A stretch of DNA of 64,000 nt, from contig CAKSLF010000001.1 of assembly GCA_934466455.1 (NCBI GenBank), positions 121,298 through 185,297 of the forward strand, written 5' to 3'. This stretch comes from an uncultured Oscillospiraceae bacterium. Its GTDB lineage: Bacteria; Bacillota; Clostridia; Oscillospirales; Ruminococcaceae. The position numbers and the translations under genes were made by a program. The number at the start of each line of letters is the position of its first letter. The first letter of the stretch is position 1. This document shows, one piece after another, positions 1 through 8,088 of this stretch. A model generated the notes under the pieces. It was not told where the DNA came from. It searched no databases and was given only the letters and a program-made list of their open reading frames with translations.

Positions 1-76
1 TTTTTGCAAAGCGTCGTTGGAACAAATTCCGCCGCAACCTTTTCTGATAAAAAAGGCGAAATTTTTAAGATTTTTC

Positions 77-105
77 TTGACAGAAGCCACACTTTGTGGT
101 ATTAT
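77..105 (+). promoter_or_regulatory. SigA promoter of tRNA-Arg
   Basis: A perfect -35 TTGACA at 77-82 and -10 TATTAT at 100-105 are separated by 17 bp. The tRNA begins 29 bp after the -10 box. Confidence 0.85.
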
Positions 106-133
106 ACATTTTGCGGCGAAAAGTTGCCGCCAT

Positions 134-210
134 GCGTTGTTAGCTCAGCTGGATAGAGTGACTGACTACGAATCAGTAGGCCGAGGGTTCGAGTCCCCCA
201 CAGCGCACCA
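134..210 (+). tRNA. tRNA-Arg (anticodon ACG)
   Basis: A 77-nt cloverleaf. Acceptor arm GCGTTGT pairs with ACAGCGC, followed by discriminator A and an encoded CCA. The anticodon stem ACTGA/TCAGT encloses loop CTACGAA, giving anticodon ACG, which is read as ICG after A34 deamination. The deaminase for this step, TadA, is encoded at 29.6 kb. The T-arm contains GGTTCGAGTCC. Confidence 0.97.
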
Positions 211-213
211 GAT

Positions 214-252
214 AAAAAAAGAACCAAAGCAAACCGCTTTGGTTCTTTTTTT
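214..252 (+). terminator. Rho-independent terminator after tRNA-Arg
   Basis: Inverted repeat AAAGAACCAAAGC / GCTTTGGTTCTTT with a 5-nt loop and a T-run, four bases after the tRNA CCA end. Confidence 0.9.
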
Positions 253-333
253 ATTCGTCTTTTACACCGATATGGCGAATTTGCAAAAAAAGTGCTATAC
301 TGTTTTTGCATAAAAGGAAACGGAGCGCATGCT

Positions 334-1230
334 ATGAAATACGGTATTGATACACAGTTCAAAAAATATGCGTATAAGCTCCCTTTTTCACGGCTTATAC
401 TTTGCCTAAGCCGCATTTTTTTGGAGCGGGCGGTTCGGTACACAAAAACACAGGGAGCAGCCGCAAGCTTAAAAAAGGAAAACGGGCTTTTTGAATACAC
501 ATTTTCGCCGAAGGGCAGCGGCGAAACAACACCATGCGTGCTGTTTTTTCACGGCGGAGGTTTTGGCTATCCGGCTGCGCCCCACCATAAACGCCTTGCG
601 TCAACGCTTGCCGATATGACCGGATTTAGGGTAATAATGCCGGAATACCGCCTTTTGCCGAAATATAAATATCCTGCGGCAAGAAGCGATGCCCTTTCCG
701 CATACAAAAGAATGTGTGAACGATTTCCAAAGGCGGAGGGCTTTGCTGTTATGGGCGACAGCGCAGGCGGAGCACTTGCCGCATACGCTTCCTGCGACGC
801 AATAAAAGAGGGGCTTCCGCCGCCAAGGCTGCAAATGCTGCTTTATCCCGTTGCGGAAGAAAACGCCGTAAATGCGTCTATGAAAAAATTTACCGATACG
901 CCTCTTTGGAACGCAAGGAACAATGCGGCAATGTGGAAAATGTACCTTGATAAAACCGGCGACGAAGAGGCTTCTCCGACAAAAATGCACTTACCCAAAA
1001 ACCCGCCGCCGCTTTATATCGAGCTTGCGGAGTTTGACTGCCTGCATGATGAGGGGCTTGATTATGCAAAGCGAATAGAAAAAACAGGAGCAAAAACGGA
1101 GATTTTTGAAGTAAGGGGCGCACCCCATGGGTTTGATATAGCCGAAGAGGGGTCTATTACCCGGGAATGTATAAAAAGGCGTGCAGCCGCACTTAAAAAG
1201 GCATTTTCGGATACGCTGCGCCGAAAATAA
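334..1230 (+). CDS. Alpha/beta hydrolase, HSL-type esterase/lipase
   Basis: A 298-aa cytosolic carboxylesterase of the hormone-sensitive-lipase (bacterial family IV) group. The oxyanion-hole motif HGGGF is at residues 73-77, the nucleophile elbow GDSAGG at 141-146 (Ser143), and the likely catalytic Asp and His are Asp235 and His265 (in the context APHGFD). ATG at 334 is preferred over an in-frame upstream start at 292 because AAAGGAAACGGAG lies just before it. It leads a short plus-strand run with an acetyltransferase and a drug/metabolite exporter. The natural substrate cannot be told from sequence; small acyl esters are typical of the family. Confidence 0.9.
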   Translation: MKYGIDTQFKKYAYKLPFSRLILCLSRIFLERAVRYTKTQGAAASLKKENGLFEYTFSPKGSGETTPCVLFFHGGGFGYPAAPHHKRLASTLADMTGFRVIMPEYRLLPKYKYPAARSDALSAYKRMCERFPKAEGFAVMGDSAGGALAAYASCDAIKEGLPPPRLQMLLYPVAEENAVNASMKKFTDTPLWNARNNAAMWKMYLDKTGDEEASPTKMHLPKNPPPLYIELAEFDCLHDEGLDYAKRIEKTGAKTEIFEVRGAPHGFDIAEEGSITRECIKRRAAALKKAFSDTLRRK

Positions 1231-1252
1231 ACCGAATTTTACAAAAAGCTTT

Positions 1253-1711
1253 ATGATTACAATTAAAAAATATAACGATACATATTGGGATGATATTTGC
1301 GCCGCACACGACGGCGCAAGAAAAATCGAGCTTGAAAACGCAGGGCTGGAGGCAGCATTTTTGCCCTTGAGTAAAGCGGCGAAAAGCGAGGGACTTTTTG
1401 ATTACGAGCACCTTGATGTTGCGGTCGAAGGCGCAAAAGCAATCGGCTTTTGCGCATATTCCCGGGAGGAACTTGCATGGCTTTATGTTTTACCGGAAAA
1501 AATGCGCTGCGGAATAGGAAGAAGGCTTGTTGAGCACGCACTCTCGGAAGAACCGGGTATTTATTATATCGAGGTTCTTTTCGGCAACGAGCCGGCAAAA
1601 AAATTATACGAATCCTTCGGCTTTTCGGTCGCAGAGGTTCTTGAGGGAAAAATGCCCGGGAACGAAAGCTTTGGCGTTAAGGTTCTTGCAATGAGAAAAA
1701 AAGTATTATAA
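1253..1711 (+). CDS. GNAT family N-acetyltransferase
   Basis: A 152-aa single GNAT domain. The acetyl-CoA pyrophosphate loop is visible as MRCGIGRRL, followed by the typical C-terminal pattern in which GNEPAKKLYESFGF resembles the N-x-x-A-x-x-L/F-Y-x-x-x-GF motif. The chosen ATG at 1253 gives a compact domain; the upstream in-frame extension overlaps the esterase gene and has no family character. It starts 22 bp after the esterase and ends 18 bp before the EamA gene, so the three are probably cotranscribed. The acceptor substrate is unknown. Confidence 0.85.
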   Translation: MITIKKYNDTYWDDICAAHDGARKIELENAGLEAAFLPLSKAAKSEGLFDYEHLDVAVEGAKAIGFCAYSREELAWLYVLPEKMRCGIGRRLVEHALSEEPGIYYIEVLFGNEPAKKLYESFGFSVAEVLEGKMPGNESFGVKVLAMRKKVL

Positions 1712-1729
1712 AAAGAGGTTGCAGCCAAG

Positions 1730-2626
1730 ATGGATAAAAAAAGAACGGCGCAGGGAATAACCTTTGCGATTTTGGCGGCTGCGCTTTATGCTGTAAGCGC
1801 ACCGTTCTCGAAGCTGCTGCTTGCCCATATCCCGGCAACGCTTATGGCGGGGTTTTTGTATATCGGTGCGGGAATAGGAATGGCGGCGGTGGCTTTTATT
1901 AGAAAGATAGGCGGTGCAAAAAAAGAGGAAAGCCGCTTTTCCTCCGGGGAAATCCCTTTTGTAATCGGTATGATAGTCCTTGATATTGCCGCACCGGTGT
2001 GCCTTATGATAGGGCTTGAGCACACTACTGCGGCAAACGCCTCGCTTCTTAATAATTTTGAGATAGTTGCAACCGCACTTATAGCACTTTTTGTGTTCAA
2101 AGAGAGCATAAGTCCCCGGCTTTGGGCGGGAATTGCCTTTGTAACTGCGTCCTGTGCGCTGCTTTCTTTTGAGGATATATCGAGCATAAGATTTTCCGAA
2201 GGGTCGCTGCTTGTGCTTTTGGCAGCCGTCTGTTGGGGATTGGAAAATAACTGCACCCGCCGGATTTCCGGAAAGGACCCGCTGAAAATAGTGCTTTTGA
2301 AGGGGATCTTCTCCGGCACAGGTTCGCTGATAATAGGATTTTGCATAGGCGAAAGAGCGGAGCAGCCGCAATATATCCCGGCGGTGCTCATACTTGGGTT
2401 TGTTGCATACGGCTTGAGCATATTTTTTTATGTTTATGCTCAAAGGCTGCTTGGGGCGGCAAGAACAAGCGCATATTATGCCGTTGCGCCGTTTATTGCC
2501 GCAGCACTTTCTCTTGCTGTATTGGGGGAAAAGCCTGCGCCGACATATTTTGCCGCAATTATTCTTATGGCTGCGGGAGCGTTTTTTGCTTCCGGCGACA
2601 AACCGTTGCTTAAAAAGAGGGCCTGA
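1730..2626 (+). CDS. EamA/DMT family transporter
   Basis: A 298-aa inner-membrane protein with about ten hydrophobic helices arranged as two EamA repeats (roughly residues 8-145 and 155-292). Members export metabolites, amino acids or drugs by proton exchange. The start follows an AAGAGG site. The repeat signature is seen in the first half at TTAANASLLNNFE and in the second half at AARTSAYYAVAPF. It is the last gene of the esterase/acetyltransferase run and ends in front of a strong bidirectional hairpin. Substrate unknown. Confidence 0.9.
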   Translation: MDKKRTAQGITFAILAAALYAVSAPFSKLLLAHIPATLMAGFLYIGAGIGMAAVAFIRKIGGAKKEESRFSSGEIPFVIGMIVLDIAAPVCLMIGLEHTTAANASLLNNFEIVATALIALFVFKESISPRLWAGIAFVTASCALLSFEDISSIRFSEGSLLVLLAAVCWGLENNCTRRISGKDPLKIVLLKGIFSGTGSLIIGFCIGERAEQPQYIPAVLILGFVAYGLSIFFYVYAQRLLGAARTSAYYAVAPFIAAALSLAVLGEKPAPTYFAAIILMAAGAFFASGDKPLLKKRA

Positions 2627-2663
2627 GCACGAAAAAAGAGCTTTGAGCACGCCGTTGAGCACG
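2624..2663. repeat. Cluster of three TGAGCACG words
   Basis: Three exact copies of TGAGCACG at 2624-2631, 2644-2651 and 2656-2663, mostly in noncoding DNA between the EamA stop and the terminator. They belong to a word family enriched across the whole window (see findings). Confidence 0.7.
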
Positions 2664-2707
2664 CAGAAAAAGCGGCTTTCCTTTTTCGGAAAAGCCGCTT
2701 TTTCTGC
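2663..2707. terminator. Bidirectional terminator
   Basis: A long perfect inverted repeat (about 17-bp arms starting GCAGAAAAAGCGGC) with A/T tracts on both sides lies between the convergent EamA and CofE-like genes. Confidence 0.9.
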
Positions 2708-2723
2708 AAAACAACCGCAGTTG

Positions 2724-3923
2724 TCAGTTTGTGTAATTGTCAAAATAGCCTTGAACAAGAACAACGGGCGTGCCCTTATCGCCGCTTCCGCTTGTAAGGT
2801 CACAAAGGGAGCCGATAAGGTCGGTAAGCTGGCGGGGAGTTGTTCCCTGAGAAGCCATGCTGCCGACAAGGCTGCCGCTTTTTGCTTTAATGCGTTCGGA
2901 AATAGCAGCTTTAAGCTCCTCGCCGGAAAGATGGCTAAAGTCGTTATCCGCAAGATATTTGAGCTTCAGCTCGTTCGGAGTTCCGACTAATCCCTCCGTA
3001 AAGAACGGGGAAACAACCGGGTCGGCAAGCTCCCAAATTTTGCCCTGGGGGTCTTTGAATGCGCCGTCGCCGTAAATCATAACCTCTACATGCTTTCCGG
3101 TGGCTTCAAAAATACGCCTTTGAACATCAAGAACAAGCGGCTGGCAGTCCCGTGGGAAAAGCTTTATTTTATCCTCGGTGGATTTGTTGGAACCGAGAAG
3201 ACCGTATTTTTCGTTATAGCCGCTTCCGTCAACGGAGGAAGTCATAATATCGTCCAAACCGAGAACGGTTTTTGCGCCGGCGTTTTTCAGAATACGCTTT
3301 GTGCGGGCACGGGTATGAATGTCGCAGGTAAGAACGGTATCGGTATAATCAAGGATCGCTTTTGCGTGGTTTGCAAAGATAATTTCCACCTCTGCGCCGC
3401 ATTCACGGATAAGATTGCCGTAATATTCAACATAATCAACGCCGGTAAACTCATGGCGGTTTTCGCCGAACAGCTCACGGTATTTTTCAAGGGAAAGAAC
3501 ATCGGAATAGGGGTTTATTCCGGCTTCGTCAACCTTGTCGAGGCTGACAAGGCTGTTGCCTACCTCGTCGGAGGGATAGCTTAGCATAAGGACAACCTTT
3601 TTTGCTCCTTTTGCAATTCCTCTAAGGCAGATTGCAAAGCGGTTGCGGGAGAGAATAGGGAAGATAACGCCAATCGTTCCGCCGCCAAGCTTTTCCTTTA
3701 CATCCTTTGCAATTGCTTCAACGGAGGCGTAGTTGCCCTGGGCACGGGCGGCTATGGATTCCGTGATAGAAATTACATCACGGTCACGAAGCTCAAAGCC
3801 CTCGCTTTTTGCAGCCTCGAGCACGCTTTCTGTTACAATGGAGGCAAGGTCATCTCCCTCGCGGATTATGGGGCAGCGGATTCCTCTTGAAACGGTGCCG
3901 ATTCTTCTGATGTTCTGTTCCAT
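2724..3923 (-). CDS. CofE-like F420-0:gamma-glutamyl ligase family protein
   Basis: A 399-aa protein whose N-terminal half matches the CofE/F420 gamma-glutamyl ligase fold: IREGDDLASIV near residues 20-30, then RDVISITESIAARAQGN, with GTIGVIFPILSRNRFA at about 80-95. The C-terminal half is longer than archaeal CofE (about 250 aa) and ends in a Gly/Ser-rich segment. Start ATG at 3923 follows AAAGGAC. It is monocistronic. Most Clostridia have no coenzyme F420 pathway and no other F420 gene is in the window, so a GTP- or glutamate-linked ligase role is only inferred from the family. Confidence 0.75.
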   Translation of the reverse strand: MEQNIRRIGTVSRGIRCPIIREGDDLASIVTESVLEAAKSEGFELRDRDVISITESIAARAQGNYASVEAIAKDVKEKLGGGTIGVIFPILSRNRFAICLRGIAKGAKKVVLMLSYPSDEVGNSLVSLDKVDEAGINPYSDVLSLEKYRELFGENRHEFTGVDYVEYYGNLIRECGAEVEIIFANHAKAILDYTDTVLTCDIHTRARTKRILKNAGAKTVLGLDDIMTSSVDGSGYNEKYGLLGSNKSTEDKIKLFPRDCQPLVLDVQRRIFEATGKHVEVMIYGDGAFKDPQGKIWELADPVVSPFFTEGLVGTPNELKLKYLADNDFSHLSGEELKAAISERIKAKSGSLVGSMASQGTTPRQLTDLIGSLCDLTSGSGDKGTPVVLVQGYFDNYTN

Positions 3924-4062
3924 TCTTTAACAAAGTCCTTTCGTAAAAAACATTGGGGCGGTTTTTCCGCAAAACAAATACAATTTATTGTAGCTTATAA
4001 AAACAGAAAATGCAAGTTAATAAGTGGGATTTTGCAAAAAAAACTTTTTTGCAAAATCGGGC

Positions 4063-4113
4063 TTGACTCTGCCACTGTGTAAGGCTGTATAATAGCGTCA
4101 GTATCGATACTGA
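4063..4113 (+). promoter_or_regulatory. MerR-type promoter with dyad operator
   Basis: TTGACT at 4063-4068 and TATAAT at 4088-4093 are separated by 19 bp, the over-long spacing typical of MerR-activated promoters. A perfect 16-bp palindrome TCAGTATCGATACTGA at 4098-4113 follows the -10 box. The downstream operon encodes a MerR regulator, so autoregulation is likely. Confidence 0.7.
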
Positions 4114-4133
4114 GTTAAGAAAGAAAGATAAAA

Positions 4134-4769
4134 ATGCCTTTTGATTTCAAAAAAGAGATGAAAGAGCTGTATTTACCGAAGAAGGGAACGCAGATAATAT
4201 CCGTTCCCAAGGCGCAGTACGCCGCAATTTCCGGAAAGGGCGACCCAAACAAGCCGGGCGGCGCATACCAACAGGCAGTGGGAAAGCTTTATTCCGTTGC
4301 ATATGCCGTAAAAAATATGTGCAAAAACGGAGAAATAAAAAATTCCTTTGATTTTGTTGTTCCGCCTCTTGAGGGGTTTTGGCGTCAGGAAGGAATCTCC
4401 GGTGTGGATTATTCCGCAAAGGAGACCTTTTGCTGGGTTTCTGTTATCCGTATGCCGGATTTTGTTACCGAAGAGGACTTTGAAAAAGCAAAAACCACTG
4501 CGGAAAAGAAAAAGAAAATCGCTCTTTCCGAGGTAAACCTTATAGAAATCAGCGAGGGGCTTTGCGCCCAGATAATGCATACGGGTCCTTTTGATGAAGA
4601 GCCTGCGGCTGTTGCGGAAATGGACGGCTTCCTTTCAAAAAACGGGTATGAAACGGATATTGACGATAAGCGTTTACACCACGAGATATACCTTTCCGAC
4701 CCAAGAAAAACGCCGGAGGAAAAGAGAAAGGCGGTAATCCGGCACCCAATAAGAAAAATACAACAATAA
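4134..4769 (+). CDS. GyrI-like small-molecule-binding domain protein
   Basis: A 211-aa stand-alone GyrI-like (SOUL/BmrR C-terminal fold) protein. The typical signature EFWYQ-type strand appears here as PPLEGFWRQ near residue 80, and CAQIMHTGPFDEEPA near 145-160 matches the conserved H-x-G-P-[FY]-x-x-x-P segment. Stand-alone GyrI-like proteins bind, and in some cases hydrolyse, cationic drugs. It is followed 15 bp later by a MerR regulator with its own GyrI-like sensor domain, so both may recognise the same compound. Confidence 0.85.
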   Translation: MPFDFKKEMKELYLPKKGTQIISVPKAQYAAISGKGDPNKPGGAYQQAVGKLYSVAYAVKNMCKNGEIKNSFDFVVPPLEGFWRQEGISGVDYSAKETFCWVSVIRMPDFVTEEDFEKAKTTAEKKKKIALSEVNLIEISEGLCAQIMHTGPFDEEPAAVAEMDGFLSKNGYETDIDDKRLHHEIYLSDPRKTPEEKRKAVIRHPIRKIQQ

Positions 4770-4784
4770 AAAGGAGGCGCAGTT

Positions 4785-5603
4785 ATGCTTAAAATAGGCG
4801 ATTTTTCAAAGCTTTCACGCATAAGCGTAAGGATGCTGCGATATTATGACGACGCCGGACTGCTAAAGCCAAAGCTTACGGATAAATTTACCGGATACCG
4901 CTATTACGGCGAGGACCAGCTTATTACGGCGGGGCGCATTGCATCGCTGCGTGATATGGGTTTTGGTATCGGGGAAATTTCCGCAATGAGCGAAAGCGGT
5001 ATGGATGAAGAAAAAATGGACGGCTTTCTAAAGGTAAAGGAAGCGGAGCTTCTTTCTCTTGAACAGGACACCCTGCGCAGGCTGCGCCTTCTGAAAACAG
5101 CCAGAGCAAGGCTTAAGGAGGAAGCTTTTATGAATTATAATGTTACGCTAAAAACTTTGCCGGAAAGATACGCAGCTACGGTTCGCATGACCATTCCGAC
5201 CTATGATGAGGAGGGGATGGTATGGAGCGTTATGATGAGCGAAACCGCAGGAATGAAAATCGAACCCGCAGATCCCTGCCTTTGCTCCGTCGAATTTTTG
5301 GACGGAGAATATATGGAAACAAATCCGCTTATCGAAGCGCAAAAAACCGTAAAGGGAAAATATGCGGATACGGAGCATGTAAAATTCAAAACCTTGCCGG
5401 AGGTCACCTTTGCAAGCACCGTTCACAAGGGTTCCTACGATGGAATTTCCGCCGCAAACGCCGCAGTTGCCCAATGGATAAACGAAAACGGCTATGAATT
5501 TATTTCTCCGGCGTTCAATATTTACTATATAAGCCCTCACGAAAGCAATAACCCGGAGGACTTTGTTACGGAGATTTGTTATCCGGTAAGAAAAGCAAAA
5601 TAA
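4785..5603 (+). CDS. MerR family regulator with GyrI-like effector domain
   Basis: A 272-aa BmrR/TipA-class transcription factor. The winged HTH occupies residues 1-70 (MLKIGDFSKLSRISVRMLRYY then a typical YRYYGEDQL wing). A coiled-coil dimerisation helix covers about 75-112, and a GyrI-like ligand-binding domain about 118-272 (RYAATVRMTIPTY; HKGSYDGI). RBS AAAAGGAGGC precedes the ATG. It is cotranscribed with the upstream GyrI-like protein and probably acts on the 19-bp-spacer promoter at 4063-4093. Confidence 0.92.
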   Translation: MLKIGDFSKLSRISVRMLRYYDDAGLLKPKLTDKFTGYRYYGEDQLITAGRIASLRDMGFGIGEISAMSESGMDEEKMDGFLKVKEAELLSLEQDTLRRLRLLKTARARLKEEAFMNYNVTLKTLPERYAATVRMTIPTYDEEGMVWSVMMSETAGMKIEPADPCLCSVEFLDGEYMETNPLIEAQKTVKGKYADTEHVKFKTLPEVTFASTVHKGSYDGISAANAAVAQWINENGYEFISPAFNIYYISPHESNNPEDFVTEICYPVRKAK

Positions 5604-5614
5604 TTTTTAACGAA

Positions 5615-5653
5615 AAAAGACAGAGCCTCCCGAAAAGGAAGGCTCTGTCTTTT
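5615..5653. terminator. Bidirectional terminator
   Basis: Perfect inverted repeat AAAAGACAGAGCCT / AGGCTCTGTCTTTT between the convergent MerR and lipoprotein genes. It has T-runs in both directions. Confidence 0.92.
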
Positions 5654-5658
5654 GTTGT

Positions 5659-6318
5659 TTATTCAATTACGAGGGTATCAAGGATTTTTTCAAATTCTTC
5701 CCGCTGGGTGCTTATTCCGCCGATTCCCCTTAGGGGAGTAAACTCGATTACTATAATTTCATCGTCGGAAAGAATACAATATACTTTTTTGTTTTCATAC
5801 TCCGTGCCAAGGTCGGTTTTTACCTCTTTTTGAAGGCTGTATACTCTGCATTCCTTCCCGGCAAGGGTTGTGTCGGTTATGCTTTCGGCGTCGGGCGTAA
5901 TAAGGCTGCTTAATTCGCCGGCATAGCGTTCGTCATAAGGTGCAAAGGGTTTTTCCGGGTCGGAAACAGGGTCAACGGAAATGATTTTTGCAAATTCAAC
6001 GGCGTTCTCGCTGCTGTCACAGAAGAGGGAATTTTCCTTTGTGGTAATTTTTTCGCCGTAGGTCGCAAGAACGCTTTCCTCCGGAAGATATACGGAAAAT
6101 CCGCCCCACTGCGCTTCAAAATACCCTTCCGGCGGGGCTTTTTCCGAAACCCCGCTGCTTTCGGAAAGCTCGGTTTGAGCACCGCTGTTTTCCTCAACAC
6201 TTGTGAGGGCAGAGCTGCTTTCGGATTTTGCATCGGCAGAAGAGGGCGTTTTTTCGCACCCTGCAAGGACAAGCACCGCCGTGAGCACGGCGAGCACGGG
6301 CAGGATAAGCTTTTTCAT
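5659..6318 (-). CDS. Lipoprotein of unknown function
   Basis: A 219-aa secreted lipoprotein. MKKLILPVLAV begins a signal peptide with lipobox LAGC (Cys20). It is followed by a Ser/Glu-rich linker (about 21-60) and a folded domain from about 75 onward, with YFEAQWGGFSVYLPEES at its start and a C-terminal IIVIEFTPLRG segment. The start at 6318 is chosen because the signal peptide begins there; AAGGAG lies 12 nt upstream, with a TGAGCACG word in between. It is downstream of pgsA on the same strand. I do not recognise the family. Confidence 0.8.
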   Translation of the reverse strand: MKKLILPVLAVLTAVLVLAGCEKTPSSADAKSESSSALTSVEENSGAQTELSESSGVSEKAPPEGYFEAQWGGFSVYLPEESVLATYGEKITTKENSLFCDSSENAVEFAKIISVDPVSDPEKPFAPYDERYAGELSSLITPDAESITDTTLAGKECRVYSLQKEVKTDLGTEYENKKVYCILSDDEIIVIEFTPLRGIGGISTQREEFEKILDTLVIE

Positions 6319-6330
6319 TTTTTGAGCACG
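6282..6330. repeat. Cluster of TGAGCACG-family words
   Basis: TGAGCACG at 6282-6289 and 6323-6330 plus CGAGCACG at 6291-6298. Two lie inside the lipoprotein signal-peptide codons and one sits between its RBS and start codon. Confidence 0.65.
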
Positions 6331-6399
6331 CTCCTTCGTATTAAATATCATCATAAAATAAGTGCAAATATTTATGAAAATACTTACACCCGAAAAAAA

Positions 6400-7035
6400 T
6401 TATTTTAGAAAGTATATTAAAGAAACTGCCGCAACGGAGATAACAAGAGAAACGATGATTCGGGCGGATTTTGTTCCCCGTTCCTTTTGGGTAAGCAGCC
6501 CGATGTAGAAAATCGAGTACATAAGCAAGGAAAAAATCGTCATTGCGCTGCAAAGAGCAAAAAGTCCGTCCGCAACCGCAGGGGGAATTTTCGGGAAAAG
6601 AAGCAGAGCAGCCATGCTGCCCTCCAAAACAACGGTGGTTGCTTTTCCGAACCATTGGGCAGAATTTACCGTATCTGTTTTTTCAAGCACCGCAAGCCCC
6701 AAAAAAGCCATGGTAAGCTCCTTTATAACAAAGATGAAGAAAAGCGGCCATATATCCGGAAAGCTTACGGAAAGGCTTAATATAAGCGCACCTTGGGTAA
6801 GCTTGTCCGCAACCGGGTCGATAAACTTTCCGAAGTCGGATACCATATTAAATTTTCTTGCGACGATTCCATCAAGAATATCCGTTATGCCGGAAAAAAC
6901 AAGCACGCAAAACGCAGGAATAACCGCACCCTTTATGCAATAAAGCCAAAGGTAAAGCGGAATCAGCGCAATGCGGAAAAAGCTCATCATATTCGGTATT
7001 GTAAATATATCTTTTTTTGTAAGTCTTCTTTTCAT
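6400..7035 (-). CDS. pgsA: CDP-alcohol phosphatidyltransferase, PgsA-like
   Basis: A 211-aa integral membrane enzyme that transfers a phosphatidyl group from CDP-diacylglycerol to an alcohol, most likely glycerol-3-phosphate, the first committed step to phosphatidylglycerol. The full signature D-G-x2-A-R-x8-G-x3-D-x3-D is present: DGIVAR is followed by FGKFIDPVADK at about residues 55-80. The N-terminus IFTIPNMMSFFRI matches PgsA. RBS AAAGGAC is upstream. It is cotranscribed with the plsC homologue 80 bp upstream, which fits phospholipid synthesis. Other CDP-alcohol acceptors cannot be excluded. Confidence 0.85.
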   Translation of the reverse strand: MKRRLTKKDIFTIPNMMSFFRIALIPLYLWLYCIKGAVIPAFCVLVFSGITDILDGIVARKFNMVSDFGKFIDPVADKLTQGALILSLSVSFPDIWPLFFIFVIKELTMAFLGLAVLEKTDTVNSAQWFGKATTVVLEGSMAALLLFPKIPPAVADGLFALCSAMTIFSLLMYSIFYIGLLTQKERGTKSARIIVSLVISVAAVSLIYFLK

Positions 7036-7115
7036 GCGAAGTCCTTTCAGATACCTGTCCGTAATATGCGCTTATAGTATTGCCGGGAAAAGAAGCGTTT
7101 TTTCAGGCGGAAAAA

Positions 7116-7952
7116 TTATTTTTCTTCATTGGGGATGTAATCAATGCCCATTTCGCTGCAAAGCATACGGCGGGACATTTCGGAAAGCTCCGCAGTGGAG
7201 GAGTTTTTTACCGCTTCCGCCGGGATAACGCCGCAAACCTTTATTGTAATATTGCTGCGGCGAAAGGGGGCTTTTTTCTTTATCTCGTCCGTGCCGAAAA
7301 TCGTTGTAACAACAATCGGACAGCCGGCTTTTGTTGCTATTTTAAGCGAGGCGTTGTGAAAAGGAAGAAGAGGCGAGGTTTCGCTGCGGTTTCTTGTTCC
7401 CTCGGGATAAAGCCCTATTGAGCATACATCGTTTTTTATGTAATCGGCGGCAGCGTTTATTGCTTTTACTGCGTTGCGGGGGCTTTCTCTGTCTATGGGC
7501 AGGGCACAGATTCGGTGGGCAAATTTTCCTATAATGGGCAGGTTCATATTCTCCGGCTTTGTTATAAAGCCAAGGCGGTATTTGTCGAGGGCATAAAGGC
7601 TTATCAGCGGGTCGAACATAGAGCGGTGATTTTGGATAAGGAGAAAACGCCCGTTCGGAATTTGCTCAAGCCCCTCCGTGCGGACCTTGACATTAAGCAG
7701 CTTTAATCCAAAGGAGATGGTGTACACAGTCATCTTTCTAAAGCGAGGGTCGTCCTGCTCCTGAAGACTGCCGCAATCCTTGACGGAAAGAGCCATTGCC
7801 CAAAGTATTACGCAGTGGATAAGCAGCCCGGCTATAAAATAAAGGACAAAGAAAAGTATTCCGAAAAGGACGGAGGCAACGCCGGAAAAGCCGCCGAGCA
7901 ATACCGTAATAGCGGACATAACAATCCCAAAAAGCACAAAGGGAAAAACCAT
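7116..7952 (-). CDS. plsC: 1-acyl-sn-glycerol-3-phosphate acyltransferase
   Basis: A 278-aa membrane enzyme of the PlsC family, which makes phosphatidic acid from lysophosphatidate. Two N-terminal transmembrane segments (about 1-65) precede the acyltransferase domain with catalytic NHRSMFD (H-x4-D) and the substrate motif YPEGTRNRS. The ATG at 7952 is preferred over an upstream GTG because AGAGGTG lies 7 nt before it. Downstream pgsA continues the phospholipid pathway. Confidence 0.9.
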   Translation of the reverse strand: MVFPFVLFGIVMSAITVLLGGFSGVASVLFGILFFVLYFIAGLLIHCVILWAMALSVKDCGSLQEQDDPRFRKMTVYTISFGLKLLNVKVRTEGLEQIPNGRFLLIQNHRSMFDPLISLYALDKYRLGFITKPENMNLPIIGKFAHRICALPIDRESPRNAVKAINAAADYIKNDVCSIGLYPEGTRNRSETSPLLPFHNASLKIATKAGCPIVVTTIFGTDEIKKKAPFRRSNITIKVCGVIPAEAVKNSSTAELSEMSRRMLCSEMGIDYIPNEEK

Positions 7953-8045
7953 TATATAAAGCACCTCTAAAAATCATTTTACAAAAAACCAAATTATATT
8001 TTATTACAAAATAGCAAAAAGTTCAAGAAAATATTTATTAACAAA

Positions 8046-8072
8046 AAAGGTGCGCAGAAAAAGCGCACCTTT
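8046..8072 (-). terminator. Terminator of the M18 peptidase gene
   Basis: Inverted repeat AAAGGTGCGC / GCGCACCTTT followed on the minus strand by TTTTTTG. Confidence 0.85.
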
Positions 8073-8088
8073 CTTCGTCATAGCCGGA

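Noticed and set aside
17..313. A 98-codon open frame at the window start
   Set aside because: It spans the tRNA-Arg gene and its terminator, so it cannot be a real protein gene.
1706..2953. A 415-codon minus-strand open frame
   Set aside because: Antisense to the EamA transporter and crossing a strong bidirectional terminator; composition is Arg/Lys/Cys-rich noise.
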